The position numbers and the translations under genes are program-made. This document shows positions 11,230 to 23,877 of a DNA stretch of 64,000 nt, one piece after another. The stretch lies in assembly GCA_032622095.1 (NCBI GenBank), contig CP136062.1, positions 198,407,887-198,471,886 on the forward strand, read 5' to 3'. The notes under the pieces were generated by a model, which saw only the letters and a list, made by a program, of their open reading frames with translations, did no database searches and was not told where the DNA came from. Origin of the DNA: Siphonodentalium dalli (taxonomy: Eukaryota > Mollusca > Scaphopoda > Gadilida > Siphonodentaliidae). Each line of letters opens with the position of its first letter. The stretch's first letter is position 1.

Positions 11230-13250
11230 TAAATTGAGGTACTGTTCCTGGAACTTTTAATCAACGTGTTGATCAAATCCGAAACAGATATCCTGATTTG
11301 TCATTGTTGAGTACTCGTTACTCAACCACTGAATACAAACAGCTCAACGCAAATTATCACACAACGTGCTGAGTAGACATTTTAGTCAACAAGATTCAAG
11401 ATTCTTTATTATTGTTCTAATTACACATGTAATATACGAACAAATCAATATATAATAAATAGCACTATGGTGTAAACAAATAAAATGGTAGATATAACAT
11501 GGAAATTTAATAAAGTCATCGTGAATATTTGCCGTCGTCACATATGTATGTCGAGAGATGGTAATGTAAGGTGGTGCTGCGGTGATCCGAATAATATAGT
11601 ATGCCAATGGATGTTTAGTGTGAGGTAATGCATTGGCACGGGATTTTCGCAAAATTCAGGAAGCTCCAGTCATGCATAGGGTTAATCGGGTAAACCTATA
11701 TATTATTGGTATTTATCGGGTGGATATCTTTTGGCTATTGTATTAATGACGTGAACCTTTTAAATGCACTCCATGTCCAGGTGTAATCTTTTAATGTGCT
11801 CTGTCCCTCCTAATCTTCTCCCTTGTCTTCCAAATGATTACATAACCATATTTGGGCCCCGCGGGGATAGTCGGTAAGGTGTTGTAATTTATAAGCATCG
11901 GTAAGGTGTTGTAATTTATAAGCATTCCACCAAAACTGCGGTTCAGCTGGCAACATTTGGCGGGATATTATAAGAGTTTGGTATTAAACGGATTAGATGA
12001 ATGTCACTACGGGAATCACTCTCTCTCTCTCTCTCTCTCGGATATTCCACCAGTGCATACCTCACAGTGGTGCAAGATTGGTGGAGAAAATGGTGGAAAA
12101 ACTGTGTAGAAGATCCAATATGCCGCACATTTCCGCAACTTTACTGGCTATACATTGGCGGTTAGGGGGGATGCATAATAATTGACGTTTTTTTTTTCAC
12201 TGTTACTTTTAGAAACAGATTCGAATCCAACATTCGTGAAATTGCTAGCATTTGAGGTGGAATTAAATTGTTATTTTACCGTATTATTCGGTCAGGATGT
12301 TGTTAATGGCCATGAAACGTCAACGGAGTGTATATTTGATGGTTCTAGATACACAGGATTAAGTTACTTCGCATGATCACCTTCATAATCGGTTGAATTT
12401 ACCTCAATACAAACAACCATTTTTGGCTGCAGATGAATGTTTATGACGGTGTAGAATGTTGCCTGGTTACGGCGAATAGCAATAAGTAATGATGGGGTAG
12501 ATGAAATACACGATGATGGTGTAGATTATAGCTAGACTTGGTGGTGTTGAGGAAAATCGTGATATACTAATACAAATGGCCATAATCGAAAGCTGTCATT
12601 TGGTTAGAAATTTCGAACTGTTGGAATATTTGAGATATCAATTGGAAAGTTTAAATCCAACGGGTGGGGTGGACATGGCATTTCGCGAACATGGACGTTT
12701 GGCCCGGTTCAATTGAGGGGCGGGTGCAGTTTGAAATTGCACGATGTACCCCCCCCCCCCCCACAGACCCCCCCCCCCCCCACAGAGACCAACTAGCCAC
12801 CCGAGCCTCATCGAATGTGGAGAGATGGGGTAAAATGAGATCAATTAATGTATTGATTCTTTCCTCTTTCCAAATTTCCGTCGGCTGTTTACAAAGCAGA
12901 TATGTCATATAGGAAAGGTAACACAAACGCTCTTTATCAAAATATGTTTTAGAAAAAGTGACAATTTTCTATAGAGAATATTATTGGTATTGAGTTTATG
13001 CCCACGCCCATATTTCGTGATTTTCAAGGCTGTCCAAATGTTGTCATGTTTTTTTTTTTGCAGGGGTAGGATGACCATTGTACAGCATACTGTATATATG
13101 ATATACACATCCCTAACGGTGACTCCCCTTAATGCGAGTGTGCTAATGAAAACGTAGTTATATATATATATATCCATGGTATGACAACCGCATAAAACAT
13201 CTGCATAAAAATAATAAAAAAGTTACTAGTGAGGCAAAGAATGACATCCT
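11230..13250. other. intergenic, simple repeats and one MITE end
   Basis: Contains one end of the hairpin MITE family (CATTGGCACGGG, then CAGGAAGCTCCAGTCATG, at 11625-11675), a 15-bp phrase (GGTAAGGTGTTGTAA) repeated at 11872 and 11900, (TC)n at 12017-12039, and C runs at 12749-12781. Open frames over the C runs are artefacts. No gene is recognised. Confidence 0.5.
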
Positions 13251-13254
13251 TATC

Positions 13255-13925
13255 CTACAATCATATGCAGTATATATTTCCACAAGTTTCTATATTATAT
13301 ACGGGATCTTCATTCAATGCAATACTGAATAATCGCCTATTATGAGGGGCGAAACAACTGAAAATGAATGATTTTTTGTCTATTTTCCACGTAAATTTAA
13401 TATTTTTTTACATCTATCACCGCAATCATGGCATTGCATTACTTTGTGTTTGTAAGTGTGTAACCTGCTATATCGTAGCACAAACATATCCCGAATACCT
13501 GTTCTTTTGTGTTCATTTGTGCCGAATTTCCCTAAAACAGTGACTTTTTGCTGAATTTTGGGGTGAGGGTTGAAATAATTTTACATAACACATCACGTGT
13601 TAAATATGATGACATATTCCGCATACTGTCGTATGCGGTATATATATACGCACTTTTCTAGACTATATACGATATCCCCGGTCAGAACAATATTGATCTA
13701 TCGCCCATTAAGTGAGGCAAAAAAAAAAATGAAAAATTGCGCTGTTTTGTCTATTTTTACAATAAATCTAAAAAAAATCTTCGTTATATCAGAGAAATCG
13801 TACCACTATCATAGTAAATATCTAGAGATATGTAGACTACAATATTTTAGCGCAAAATGTTCGCGTTTCTATACTTTTATTTCTCATTTTGCCGAATTTT
13901 ACAAAAACAGGGATTTTTGCTGAAT
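13255..13925 (+). repeat. diverged tandem duplication, about 340-bp unit
   Basis: 13262-13565 and 13605-13925 align loosely. Both pass from ATATGCAGTATATAT or GTATGCGGTATATAT through GAGGGGCGAAACAAC or GTGAGGCAAAA, to GCCGAATTT and GACTTTTTGCTGAATTTTGG. The divergence indicates an old duplication. No coding content. Confidence 0.65.
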
Positions 13926-14106
13926 TTTGGCACTTAATCAGCTAAAAATCATCTTTTGCATCATTTGTATATTTCACACCGGGTCCTATCCGATGCGGAA
14001 TGTCATAACCTTCAAAATGATGTATCACAAGCCCGTGTGTGGTGCCGATGGACTAAACGTTCTGAAATCGGTTCCGTCCGCTCCACTAAAAATGGTGGTT
14101 CTTTGT

Positions 14107-15780
14107 CTAGCTTTGGTGGAGATATAGATGCTTTTTAAATTGAAGGCGTGAGTCTAGAGTGAATCCCAGAAAAGTGGCTTCGTTAGATTGCGTGATGGGT
14201 GTGTCAAAAAGAGAGAGTTTGGGTTTGGAGTAATTACGTTTATTCCCAAACACCATTAATTGCGTTTTTTTCAGTGGATTTAATTTGATTCTCCATTTGG
14301 AACACCATTTTTCTAGTCTATGAAGCTGATTCTGAAGTCTCTGTTCTAGATATTTTACTGATCGACGTCCACAGTCCAAGGTCGTCAGCAAATCGAGAGA
14401 TTTGAACACTTGATGTAGGGTCAATGGGTATGTCATTAACGTATATTAAAAATAGCAGAGGACTGAGTACTGATCCTTGGGGTCCCAGCCTTTAAAGGGA
14501 CGCTTTCTGAAAGTTCATCATTTATTTTCACTTTTATAGTTCTATGTGTGAGAAATGATGATAGGAGTCTAACCATTTGGGGGGGGGGGGGGTCTGTTGT
14601 CATTCTTAATTTATACATAAGGCCAGTGTGCCATACTGAATAGAACACTTTTTCTACATCTAGGAATAGTGCCCCGGTTTCCCATTCTCTATTCATTGCC
14701 GTTTTGATATCCTCTGTGAGTCTATATACATGTCCAATAACCTCTTTACCTTCCCGGTAAGCCCTTTGGAATTTATCTAAATAGTTGGTACCCTCGAGAT
14801 GGGATTTGATTCTGCTGCTGATTACCCGTTCGAAAAGTTTACCCGTACATTGTAATAGGCTGATTGGTCTATAGTTTGTGGGTATTGTATGGTCTTTCCC
14901 ATGCTTGGGTATCATGGTTCCTATTGCATTTTTCCATATTTTGGGATAGTTGCCTAGTCTCATGCATTTAGTATACAGGTTTGTGAGTCTGTTAAATAGG
15001 ATGTCAGGGGCTTGCCTAAGTATTCCGTAGGTGATTTCGTCATCCCCGGGGGCTTTGTTGTGCTTGCCTCTTTTAAGATTTTGTCTCACTTCCTGGTTAG
15101 TGATTTCGGCTACCAGGGGATCCTTATCTCCTGGTTCCTCTCTCTCTTCCAGTAATGGTAAAAAAAAATTCAATATTGTCGTCGATGAAGTCGTTGACTT
15201 TATGTTTGAAACCCCTATTAAATATATCCCCTTCGTGCGTTTTGTGGATTTCCCGGAGGCTTTCAGCGAAGATTTGGGCTTTCTCTAGATTATTTTCGGA
15301 CTTTTTCCCGTTTTTGCCTTGGATCTGTTTTGAATTTCCCGTTTCTGTTTTGCCTTGGCCTGTTATAGGGTTTTGAAAGTTTGCCAATTTCTCGTTCGTT
15401 AAGACTGGAGGTGATTTTTTCCCACGATTTAGCTTTTTCCTCTTTGATTTTTTGTTTTACTTGTCTGTTAAGGTTATTATAAAGTGTTTTATATTCTGCA
15501 TTTCTGGGTTTTTAACCGAAAGCCTCCGGGTTTTCATTTTAAGTCTTATAAGTACTAAAGTTTCGCTAGAGACCCTCCAGGTATGGGGTTTGACCTCTGT
15601 TTTGGGGCAAGCTTTTTCTAGGGCGTTTGTTAGGCATTGACATATATTTAGTGCAGCAGATTCTAGTTCTTTTGGTCTGGTAAGAGGGGAATTTGAAAGG
15701 TTGCTTTATATTTCTTGTTGAAAGAGGTTCCAATTCCAGGCTTAAGACAAGGGAACTATATAAACCCCCTCTCCCCACGG
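14107..15780 (-). pseudogene. decayed Jockey-like non-LTR retrotransposon (LINE 2)
   Basis: Minus strand, right to left. The pre-RT linker at about 15450-15680 includes WRVSSETLVLIRLK. The reverse transcriptase follows, with GKHNKAPGDDEITY, IWKNAIGTMIPKHGKDH, NYRPISLLQCTGKLFERVI and FLDVEKVFYSVWH at 14470-15173. PQGSVLSPLLF is recoverable only by a frame change near 14480, and the FADD catalytic box lies near 14385. LEKWCSKWRIKLNP is in a third frame at 14280-14330. At least four frameshifts, including ones at an A/T run (15158) and a G run (14579), make it a pseudogene. The motif order is typical of the Jockey clade, and no endonuclease domain is recognisable. It lies 4.3 kb from LINE 1 on the same strand and differs clearly from it in sequence. 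Confidence 0.88.
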
Positions 15781-17440
15781 TGTTCTTGAGAGCTGTCTAT
15801 TTGATGGTTCGAAAGCAAAGCCCACTTTACTGATTACCGCGTTCGGTGCAAGCATGCGTGCACGCGTACAATATATATACATGTGCATGTATACCCACAT
15901 ACAGAGCATCTGGTAATTAATACAAGAATGAGCCTTTGAGGGTAGGCAGCCTCATTGGCGAGTCAGAGTTGATAATAGCCGCTGATTGTGTTATTTTGCC
16001 GGTGAAAAAAGCAAGCAAGCTTCCTATATAAGTGATACCGAAATGAAGTCAAGCAACGCGGCCTTCGGGTGCATCTGACCAGAAGTTGTTGGACGGGTTT
16101 CTTGAATGTCCATGTCGATCATAAAGTGATTAAATGGAGCGCATCGCCGAATGGGACAAATTGACCCGCGCGCAATACGAAACCACGGAGTCATGCGAGC
16201 AACATATATTGAAGATATTCGAAATATGCCTCGAGAGATATTATGCAGATATCTCCATTGATTCACTCTTAAAGACACCGCAATTTTAATGCAACATCTT
16301 TGGTATATACCGACATGACATGCGCTGCATATACATGTATCCCATAAAACAGTTTTATAATAAGTTCAGGATCTCAGATCTTGCCGAGATTATATTACTT
16401 TTCATGTGCGTTCTATGTGTATTAAATAGCGCATTTGCCCTCATTCCCATCAAATACTGCATATGAGAACATATTTGATTTTTATTTTTTTCAATAATTT
16501 AGGCAATAAAAAAATGCATTTACCTTTAGTTATAACCCTATACATATTGTGTGTCACACGTGCATGGTTGATAAATACACGAAATACCCATCTGCAGGTT
16601 TTATATAATCAATCAAATTTGCCAAAGCTGGTCAAAATAATGTTAATATTCCAGCTGAATTCAAACTTTCGTCCAGAAGTTAGAAAACAGTTTACACTCT
16701 TCAGTTGTATCATGTCATAGGAAAAAACCCAAAAAGGAGCGCTCTTCATTAAATGTTCATGCTGAAAAAAATTGTCAGGATTCAAGCCGCCACGGGATCC
16801 ACCCGCTATATAACGAGTTGTTGGAAGTCGTTATAACGACTTGCACGTTTTATAACGACTTGTGTGTATGTGTATTTGGGTGCGGTGGTGTTTGGAATGC
16901 CCTAATGTGCTTCTGTAGATAGGATGTGGGTGTTAGGAAATACGACAAAACAACAATACTATTGGCTACGTGCCGTGAACATTCATTTCCACAATTAGAC
17001 CTATTCATATTCGACCGTGCTGTCATTCATAAAATCATACAGCCCGTGCATGTCATATATGCCAAGGACGTGCCATTATTAAGCATTATATAAGCTTATT
17101 GTGAAATGCTATTGTCGTCTGCATTATTCCCTATGTGCCAAACGTTTATCTGAGAATTAAAATAAGGTTATAAACTAAAGAGGATAAGATGCATATCAAT
17201 CAATTTATCCCAAGTAGATTATTGAAATATAAACTGATCCTGGATTTAGAAAGGAATCAATCTTGAAATCGAATCTCCAATTACTGTTCAATAGTTTGTT
17301 GTGATAAAGAATTTAGATCCGCGGTCTGATTTGATACCAAACCTGACATTTCCTGGGGAAAACATTCAGCTTATCGTGCAAAAGAAAAAAGAAAACTACT
17401 TGAAATGTAAAACATTCTACGAAAGCATGGAGCCGCCACA
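15781..17440. other. no gene seen
   Basis: AT-rich intergenic sequence. A short cluster of ATAACGACTTG-type repeats lies at 16810-16865. A minus-strand frame of 84 codons at 16024-16278 has no recognised domain. A hydrophobic frame at 16515-16600 ends before a GT, but it has no supporting partner exon. Confidence 0.4.
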
Positions 17441-17454
17441 TAAAAATAGTTTCT

Positions 17455-17585
17455 ATGGCGTATATTCCCGTAGTACGGTGTATATTCGCCGCAATACGAC
17501 GTAATTACGCCATTCATATGGCGTAATTATGTCATAGTATACGGCGTATATTCACAGTAATACGGCGAATATACGTCGTAGAAAA
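17455..17585. repeat. palindromic repeat cluster, GGCGTATATTC
   Basis: Direct and inverted copies of GGCGTATATTC/GAATATACGCC surround a centre ATTACGCCATTCATATGGCGTAAT-like palindrome at about 17501-17526. The arms are imperfect. Confidence 0.65.
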
Positions 17586-17798
17586 TATGTGTGGGTAACG
17601 GCTCCTTGCTTCCGTATCATTCGTATATGACACAGTCGCAAACAAAAGAATCCACAGAAAATTAAAATGTCGTCGAAAGCGATCACGGAAGCTCATTGTT
17701 GATAACGCTCTTTATTAACTACCGCTTTTGGCCAACAAAAGCATGGACGCTCTTTATAAGAGGCGATCGTTGGACCATTTGCACGCCTGATGTATTAA

Positions 17799-18222
17799 AC
17801 AGACATGGCTCATTCGAACCTCCAATTTGTTTTCTACGAAATTACGGATACGATAGGTCGATAAATAAACGAACTATTGATATACCTGGTTCATATGTTC
17901 TGAAAAAAGACAGCCATTTTTCAGCCGTTTTCAACTTTTCGCTAGAAGTCAGACAGACGCTCTTTATTGCTGCCTTATCAGGAATAGATGACCAGGGAAC
18001 GATCTTTTCTGTTCCATGTCGCGCAAATGGTTGGTTTGGGGTTGGGACCCAAACATCGTATCACAGTTGTGTGTAACGATTTCGTTACGTCAATGCATCT
18101 TTTTGGGTTACATTATGGTCGGAGAAAGGTAGTTCGTATTTTTATCGACCTATTTCGATACTGAGAAAATTCAAAAGCGAATAATATTGTGTGTATTTTG
18201 GAGCGCTAACCGCCATGTGACT
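17799..18222 (+). mobile_element. TTAA-flanked MITE, copy 1
   Basis: Starts ACAGACATGGC after TTAA (17795-17798) and ends GCCATGTGACT before TTAA (18223-18226), with imperfect inverted ends. The inverted relative is at 47470-47909, with the same two TTAA boundaries. The open frame across it (RSINKRTID, VRQTLFIA) is partly shared by both copies but is short and unlike any known domain, so I treat it as non-coding. Confidence 0.75.
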
Positions 18223-18514
18223 TTAAAATTTCCTGATTGAAAGTCGATATCTGGCCACAATTTCCATTCGGTCAAAAGGCCACATCTTTATGGACGATAT
18301 GCCACATGAATGTAGTAAAGAAAAGCCATTGTTTCTGTTATTTTTGTAACCGAGCCATCTTTTCTATTTCGTCGGAAGAGGCTTATTATATGCTGGTTTA
18401 CAAATTATAAGAATCACAATGAAGATGGTAATGGATAAGACTCGAGGGTATATCCTACGAATACAAGAAACCACGTACCCCTCCATTATCCATATGTTTT
18501 ATAGAGTTAGCTAG

Positions 18515-18570
18515 GTCAGGGCTAGGTTTAGGGTTATGATTAGGGCTAGGCTATAGGGTTAGGGTTGCAG
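18515..18570 (+). repeat. degenerate TTAGGG-like cluster
   Basis: Several GGGCTAGG, TTTAGGGTTA and TAGGGTTAGGGTT units within 60 bp. Too short and irregular to be a telomere; an interstitial remnant or coincidence. Confidence 0.4.
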
Positions 18571-19329
18571 TTAGAGATAGTGTATTCTTACACGAAGGAC
18601 ATACTGGAGAGACTTTGTTGAGGATATCAAGCTTATTTCAACATATACCCCTTAAGATTGAAGATCAAATTTTCGATTTCTTGGAAACTTTGTTGCACCC
18701 CTTGATTTGGCATCAACTGAAACTATCCAACTGACAGAAATTCAAACGAAAAAGCCTCTATGCTTGTTTTGAATGTACCCACTGATTTACCAAACATATC
18801 AATCTAAAACAAATTAATGAAACAATTGATTTGAAGAATGAAACTATCAACGAATTTGGTCCTAAAACGTAGTTACTTCCATACAAAAAAAATCACAAAA
18901 TCTACACACTTACAAATAAAAGTAGTTTTGCGTCGAAATACCGTTGCCTTAATCTTATTTAGCCGACGTTACGCCCAAATCCAGTGGCGGGAATTTTCGT
19001 CAATTTAACTGTTAAGAAGTTCGCGAGGTAATATGATTTCGTATTCTTTTGCAATTATGTGAACATTGTGATAAAGTATATTTTACACATTAATTTACTA
19101 CTTTCAGATGACAACTCTTGTAGAGTTCAAAACAAATAAACAGCTCAAAAAAGTCCCCCTCGGATAATACCATGTAGCTCCTATGTTATTCGCCTGGTTG
19201 CGTTGACATTTTGAACGAATTAAGAACATGGTAATTGCAGTACAGTTTTGGGAGTCATCCTTCTGAATGTCGCTTGGTTGGAAAATTTGCCATGTTCAAA
19301 AATCACACTTTCAACTTTGACACTCAACA
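18571..19329. other. no gene seen
   Basis: AT-rich sequence without supported genes, repeats or RNA features. Confidence 0.4.
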
Positions 19330-19700
19330 CAATTTTGTGTTGATCAGATTACAGTAGCTTTGGGGGTAACAAATATTTGATTCGAGTCGAGGAACCCAAC
19401 CATCAAAGCTCATAGTTATTAGATATCGATTTTTTAAATCTGTTATTTTTCACCACCTGGAATATTTGGCGGAATTGACGAGCCGACCTCTCGATACTCT
19501 CGATATACACCAACTTTCGTTTAACAAAATATTGATATATAACACGTTTTTGGGGATTTTTTTTTACTATAGTTGACAGTGGTTTGCATTAATTTTTGGT
19601 AATTAATTGATTCTGATAACTGCACGAAGCGTCTTTTTATGAAATGTTGTTGTTGCTGTTGTTGTTGTTGTTATTGTTGTCGGAACCTGATATATGTGTT
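19330..19700 (+). mobile_element. truncated TTAA-type element related to 50796-51233
   Basis: Shares GGGGGTAACAAATATTTGAT, TCGAGTCGAGGAACCCA, and CACCACCTGGAATATTT with the 50796 copy, and ends in a GTTGTTGTTG tract as that copy does. Neither terminus is intact. A GA-rich simple repeat follows at 19815-19895. Confidence 0.6.
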
Positions 19701-20048
19701 TATTACCTCCATTACTGAAGAGCATACATAGTGTTACACAGTATTCATAAGTATCTAGATCCGATAACACATTATATACAATAAATTAGGATATATACAT
19801 TGCGAAAACAGAAAATAGAGAGAGCTGGATAGTGCTGGAGTGACACTGAGTGCAGAGAGAGGGAGTGGTATTGAGAAAGAGAGAAAGAGAAGATAGTTAT
19901 AAAGATACAAATAGTATGATGTCTATCTCACACGCAAGTGGCTTCGTGGAAGAGAGATAAATGTATTTGTCTTATTTCATTCTCACACGCTAGTGGTTAC
20001 TGTCACAAAACAAATAATCTTTCATCGGAGAACGCGAACTCCGTCATT

Positions 20049-21606
20049 TTATACAATTTGTTTGATGAACCGACATGCCCGGATGAGAAACTGTGCCGCG
20101 AATATCAAAATTTTGTCCCAACAGAGTTCTACGACCGGTGGTGGGTCAAATGCAGTGCCCCCTAGAAAGAATTCGTGAAGACGATTTGGTTCCAGGGAAT
20201 CCATGAACACGAAGACATCGATTCCGTAATGGTCCAAGATACCACACCAGAAGATGTAACGTAGTTGAACCATTGCCGGGGAGGTACACGAATTTGTGAT
20301 GTGCTCCATCTCGTCGTTATAGATTGCTCTACAAGCTAGTTGTTGTTTTTGAACGTTGTTTTGTTACAAAGAATAGCGAGGTTCCTCAATTCTGCTGACT
20401 GGCGTGGGTTCTCAACAAGGAGTCTCCAGATGCTCCAGGAAGAGAGGGGATCGCTATGGACCGAGACTAGACGGCGTAACTGTGTGTCCTCGGAGACTGA
20501 TGTTATCCATTCATCAGAGTAATGGTCACGCACAGCTGTTTTGACGATACTTTTCCAACAGGGTTTAGTCGGAAAACATCCTTCCTTGAGAAAATTGCTC
20601 AAGTACGACTCGAGATTGTACAATTGAATGATGTCAGTGATGTCAGCAGCAAACCCTGTTGCTGGGATATTGAACAGTTGTAGTTGATATATTTTGTACA
20701 GGAATATTCTGAGAGGGGTGTCGTGTGTCGTGGGTAAATGAATGAGGTCTCCCAGAAATAAAAGTTTCCGAACATGTAGCTGGTGTTTTACAGGTAGAAG
20801 TCCAAGAAGTCCGTTGGATAGGTTTGTGCTTGCTCTGCGAGGAAGATTTTGCATGTGTTTCGAGCAGGTTCGGAAAGATTTTTCGATAGTATACATTGCT
20901 TCTTTGCTCGGTGTGTTGAGAAGTTCTGCAACATATAAAGCTTTTGGTAGAACGATGATTTGACATCGTGAGTGGGCTGCATAGCTTGAGACTTTTCCTA
21001 CCAGCTATTGAGAAGTATGTTTTGCGCATGGTATTTGCTATATCTTCTGCTCGACATGTACTATGTGTGAATTTGTGCTGGATGATGCCAAGGTGGCGAC
21101 ATTCGGTAGTCTCCATAAGATCTCTCGATCCGAGGGACCATGTCCTGTGTTTGTTGGATTCATGTTGATAGCGTGTCTCGTTGAATACGACCACAACGCT
21201 TTTTGTTTGAGAGAACGTAAAACGCCATCTTTTGCTGTATGAATCACAAATGTCGATTAGCCTTTCGAGACCGGCCTTGTGAATTGACATTAAACATATA
21301 TCGTCAGCAGTAGTGGGAGAAGTGCAGTTTATATGACCCATCTGGAGACCTTGGTCGGACTGCTCAAGAGTGTGCAGGAGTTCGTCAATGAACACTAGAT
21401 AAAAGAAAGGTGACGTAACTGATCCTTGTCTGGAGCCTTGTAAAATGTCAAATGGTTCTGATAAGCAGCCATTATAACATACACGGCTGGTACAGTTGTT
21501 GTGCATGTTGGCGATGATTCTTAGAATTTTTCCTTTGTAGCCGGCTCTGCTAAGTTTGAACAGCAGACCGTCATGCCACACACGATCGAAGGCTAATATT
21601 ATAACC
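20049..21606 (-). pseudogene. 5'-truncated non-LTR retrotransposon (LINE 3)
   Basis: The minus-strand frame begins in the middle of the reverse transcriptase at about 21600 (FDRVWHDGLLFKL). It continues through GSRQGSVTSPFFYLVFIDEL, the catalytic TADDICLM near 21300 and LERLIDICDSYSKRWRF. Beyond about 21000 the similarity moves to other frames: NLPRRASTNLSNGLLGLLPV at 20790-20850, then a C-terminal tail with EHITNSCTSP at 20290. The finger/palm N-terminus and the endonuclease are absent. At least two frameshifts break it. The pattern resembles CR1/L2-like elements and differs from LINEs 1 and 2 (family assignment is inference). Confidence 0.85.
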
Positions 21607-21709
21607 ATATATTATAACCATATACATTGGGATGGTCTATTCAGCTGGATGTGTGTTCAGGGAATACAAGCAAACGGCAGCATATACTACACATGGGGAT
21701 GATTCATTG

Positions 21710-21775
21710 GTGGGAAATGTTCAAATAATAAGATAATAATCGGCCATTTTTGTTTAACTTATTATCTGAGCATTT
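21710..21775. repeat. short palindrome family, copy 1 (AATGTTCA...TGAACATT)
   Basis: GGGAAATGTTCAAATAATAA is answered by TTATTATCTGAGCATTTC. Further copies of the same hairpin lie at 41885, 45100 and 51707, with a GGCC/GACC-like centre. Confidence 0.65.
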
Positions 21776-22289
21776 CATTAGAAGGAACTACTTATCAATG
21801 AGTACAGAAAGAGTTAATCGTTGGATAATATGTGAAAACGTCAATAAAATAAGCTATAAAAATGTATAAAATGCACAGGTGCACAAATATGGCAAAGTGA
21901 ATACGATGCCTTGGGACACCTACACTCTTGTGGTTACACAAGCGTACATATCTTTTAAAAATTTATTATCTGTGAAAATTTAAAGATCCACGCGATTTTA
22001 CGCCATAAACTACCATTGGTACACTTTTCTTACCATACTAGATAGTGCAATGAGGTTGAATAAGCACATTAATAGGAGGTTCGGTTATCGATGTTTTTTT
22101 GGTTTTTTTTCAGGCTAGCAAAAATTCCAGTGTTAGCCTCATGATTTCGATTCCACAAAGCCGGAGAAAATAAAGAGCGTTTTAAATTATGATCCTTTGT
22201 ATACGGACGCGTATTCAACGTAAACTGATTAATTTGTCAATAGAATTTCACGAGGAAATTGGGTCTCAAATCGGACAGTTGATCTTTAA

Positions 22290-22672
22290 CCCTTTACCCA
22301 ACAAAACCGGCCAAATAAAGCTTCAACAGCCTAAAATATCTTCGGTCTGTCTCAATAGAACCATACAAATATGGATATCATTGGAACCGGCTCCTTGACC
22401 ACATTGTGATAGTTACAGTTATGCCCTGTGCCAATGCATTCTCTTATATATGCGAGTCGACCATATGTCGCCTCGCATATATAAGAGAATGCATTGGCCT
22501 AAACAAAATCTTTTTTTAACACTTTTTACCATTTTTTCTTACATTCTTTAACAATTGTATAATTTTTAATGTGTTAAGCCAATGCATTCTCTTATATATG
22601 CGAGGCGACCTATGGTCGACTCGCATATATAAGAGAATGCATTGGCACAGGGCCGTTCTGTTGGGTAAAGGG
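22290..22672 (+). mobile_element. piggyBac-like hairpin MITE, copy A
   Basis: Begins CCCTTTACCCAACA and ends TGTTGGGTAAAGGG between TTAA duplications (22286-22289 and 22673-22676). TTAA with CCC ends is the piggyBac hallmark. Inside are a 150-bp left arm (AATAAAGCTTCAACAGCC, GGAACCGGCTCCTTGACC) and two copies of a 67-bp palindrome near 22432 and 22573. Other copies are at 25550, 27151, 52631 and 62261. Confidence 0.88.
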
Positions 22673-22726
22673 TTAAAATAAAACTATATAACGGTTATGT
22701 TACGGTATGAATTAAATCCCTTCCAT

Positions 22727-22900
22727 GACTGGACCTTCCTGAAAGTTTGCGAAAACCCTGTGTCAATACTTTCTCTTATATATGCGGGTCTCCTATATAG
22801 AAAGCCTCGCATGTATATAAGAGAAACATTGGCCTAACTCTTTACCTTTATATTTTAATCCAGTGCATTCTCTTATATGGGAGGCTCCCTGTGGGAGAAA
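22727..22900. mobile_element. hairpin MITE, third terminal family (ACTGGA...CTTCCTGAAA)
   Basis: The left end ACTGGACCTTCCTGAAAGTT is followed by diverged copies of the CTCTTATATATGCG palindrome. A rearranged right part (CATTCTCTTATATGGGAGGC) is present but the right terminus is not. Related copies or ends lie at 62612-62825, 31721-31802 and 11625-11675. Confidence 0.6.
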
Positions 22901-23069
22901 GATATATTAAATTTATTCACGAAATAACTATCTATATGATTTAGGTCTATATAATGTAAAAAAAAATTACAAGGATGAAAAGTAAAAACATTTTTTAACT
23001 TTCTCTTTGGAAGACGATAACTGACCATCAAAACCTCCCACTAATGATGGGCTCATGTGTACTACTTAA

Positions 23070-23176
23070 AGATGCATAATCAGAATTAATGCTTCCCAAA
23101 TTACTATTTCTTTGGCTTCGGGGGTAAAACATATTTGATTCGAGTCGAGGAACCCACCCATCAAAGCTCAGAGTGA
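23070..23176 (+). mobile_element. TTAA-type element fragment, interrupted
   Basis: After TTAA (23066-23069) the sequence reads AGATGCATAATCAG, then TTACTATTTCTTTGGCTTCG and the family core TTTGATTCGAGTCGAGGAAC. It is cut by the hAT-like element at 23185. The continuation is not recognised on the far side. Confidence 0.6.
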
Positions 23177-23184
23177 TCATTACT

Positions 23185-23790
23185 AGGGCCCTGCGAATCG
23201 ATTCGATTCGATGTGATTCGGAATCTTTCGTCTAATTCGATTCGATTCGAAATCGGCTGTCCAGATTCGAATTGTATCGAATCACTGGCACCAGTTGTAT
23301 TCTCAATGGACAATATTGCTTTTTCGCGAAGATAGTTTATGATACCATCGAAAGACCACACATTACAAAAATGTTGTAGACTGAGCTATACTATATAGAC
23401 AACTGCAAGATTGCATTGCAAGACTAATGAAACTGATCTAGCAAAATTTCATGTCAAACTTCAGCTACGGGAATGCTCACTGACTTCATTGTTGCTTATG
23501 ATAACATTTCGATATTATATAGCAGAGATAGCCACAAAGATTGCGCACTTAATTGGTTAAATGCGAATTTGATCCATTTATGGATAATATATACAATATA
23601 TACCGATGATCACATAACTTAGTTAGTAAATTGATACCGATACGGCCACTCAGTAAAGTGATATCTACATCTTCACTATTGATACGACTGATGTAATGAT
23701 ACGATTCGAGATTCGATGCGATTCGGAATCATTTGGCTGATTCGATTCGAGATTCGATTCAAAATAAAAATGCCCGATTCGCAGGGCCGT
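23185..23790. mobile_element. hAT-like element, ATTCGATTC-rich sub-ends
   Basis: The ends are AGGGCCCTGCGAATCG and CGATTCGCAGGGCCGT, flanked by TCATTACT (23177-23184) and TCATTAAA (23791-23798), an 8-bp duplication with two differences. ATTCGATTCGA repeats fill both sub-terminal regions. It is inserted into the TTAA-type fragment to its left and is therefore younger. There is no transposase frame. Confidence 0.78.
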
Positions 23791-23877
23791 TCATTAAAGA
23801 ATAGATTTGACACCAAATTAAGTAATCAAATTGCTTCGTAGCCAATTCTTCACTTAGGAGGCGAATACAAGTTAACA

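Noticed and set aside
12638-12926. Gly- or Pro-rich frames
   Set aside because: Caused by two C runs; no conservation signal visible.
16463-16720. Secreted-looking frame with a hydrophobic start
   Set aside because: A hydrophobic stretch in AT-rich DNA is expected by chance; no partner exon or promoter supports it.
17696-18076. 126-codon protein with a partial relative at 47652-47903
   Set aside because: Both lie in copies of a TTAA-flanked MITE; the shared frame is explained by nucleotide similarity and is broken in the second copy.
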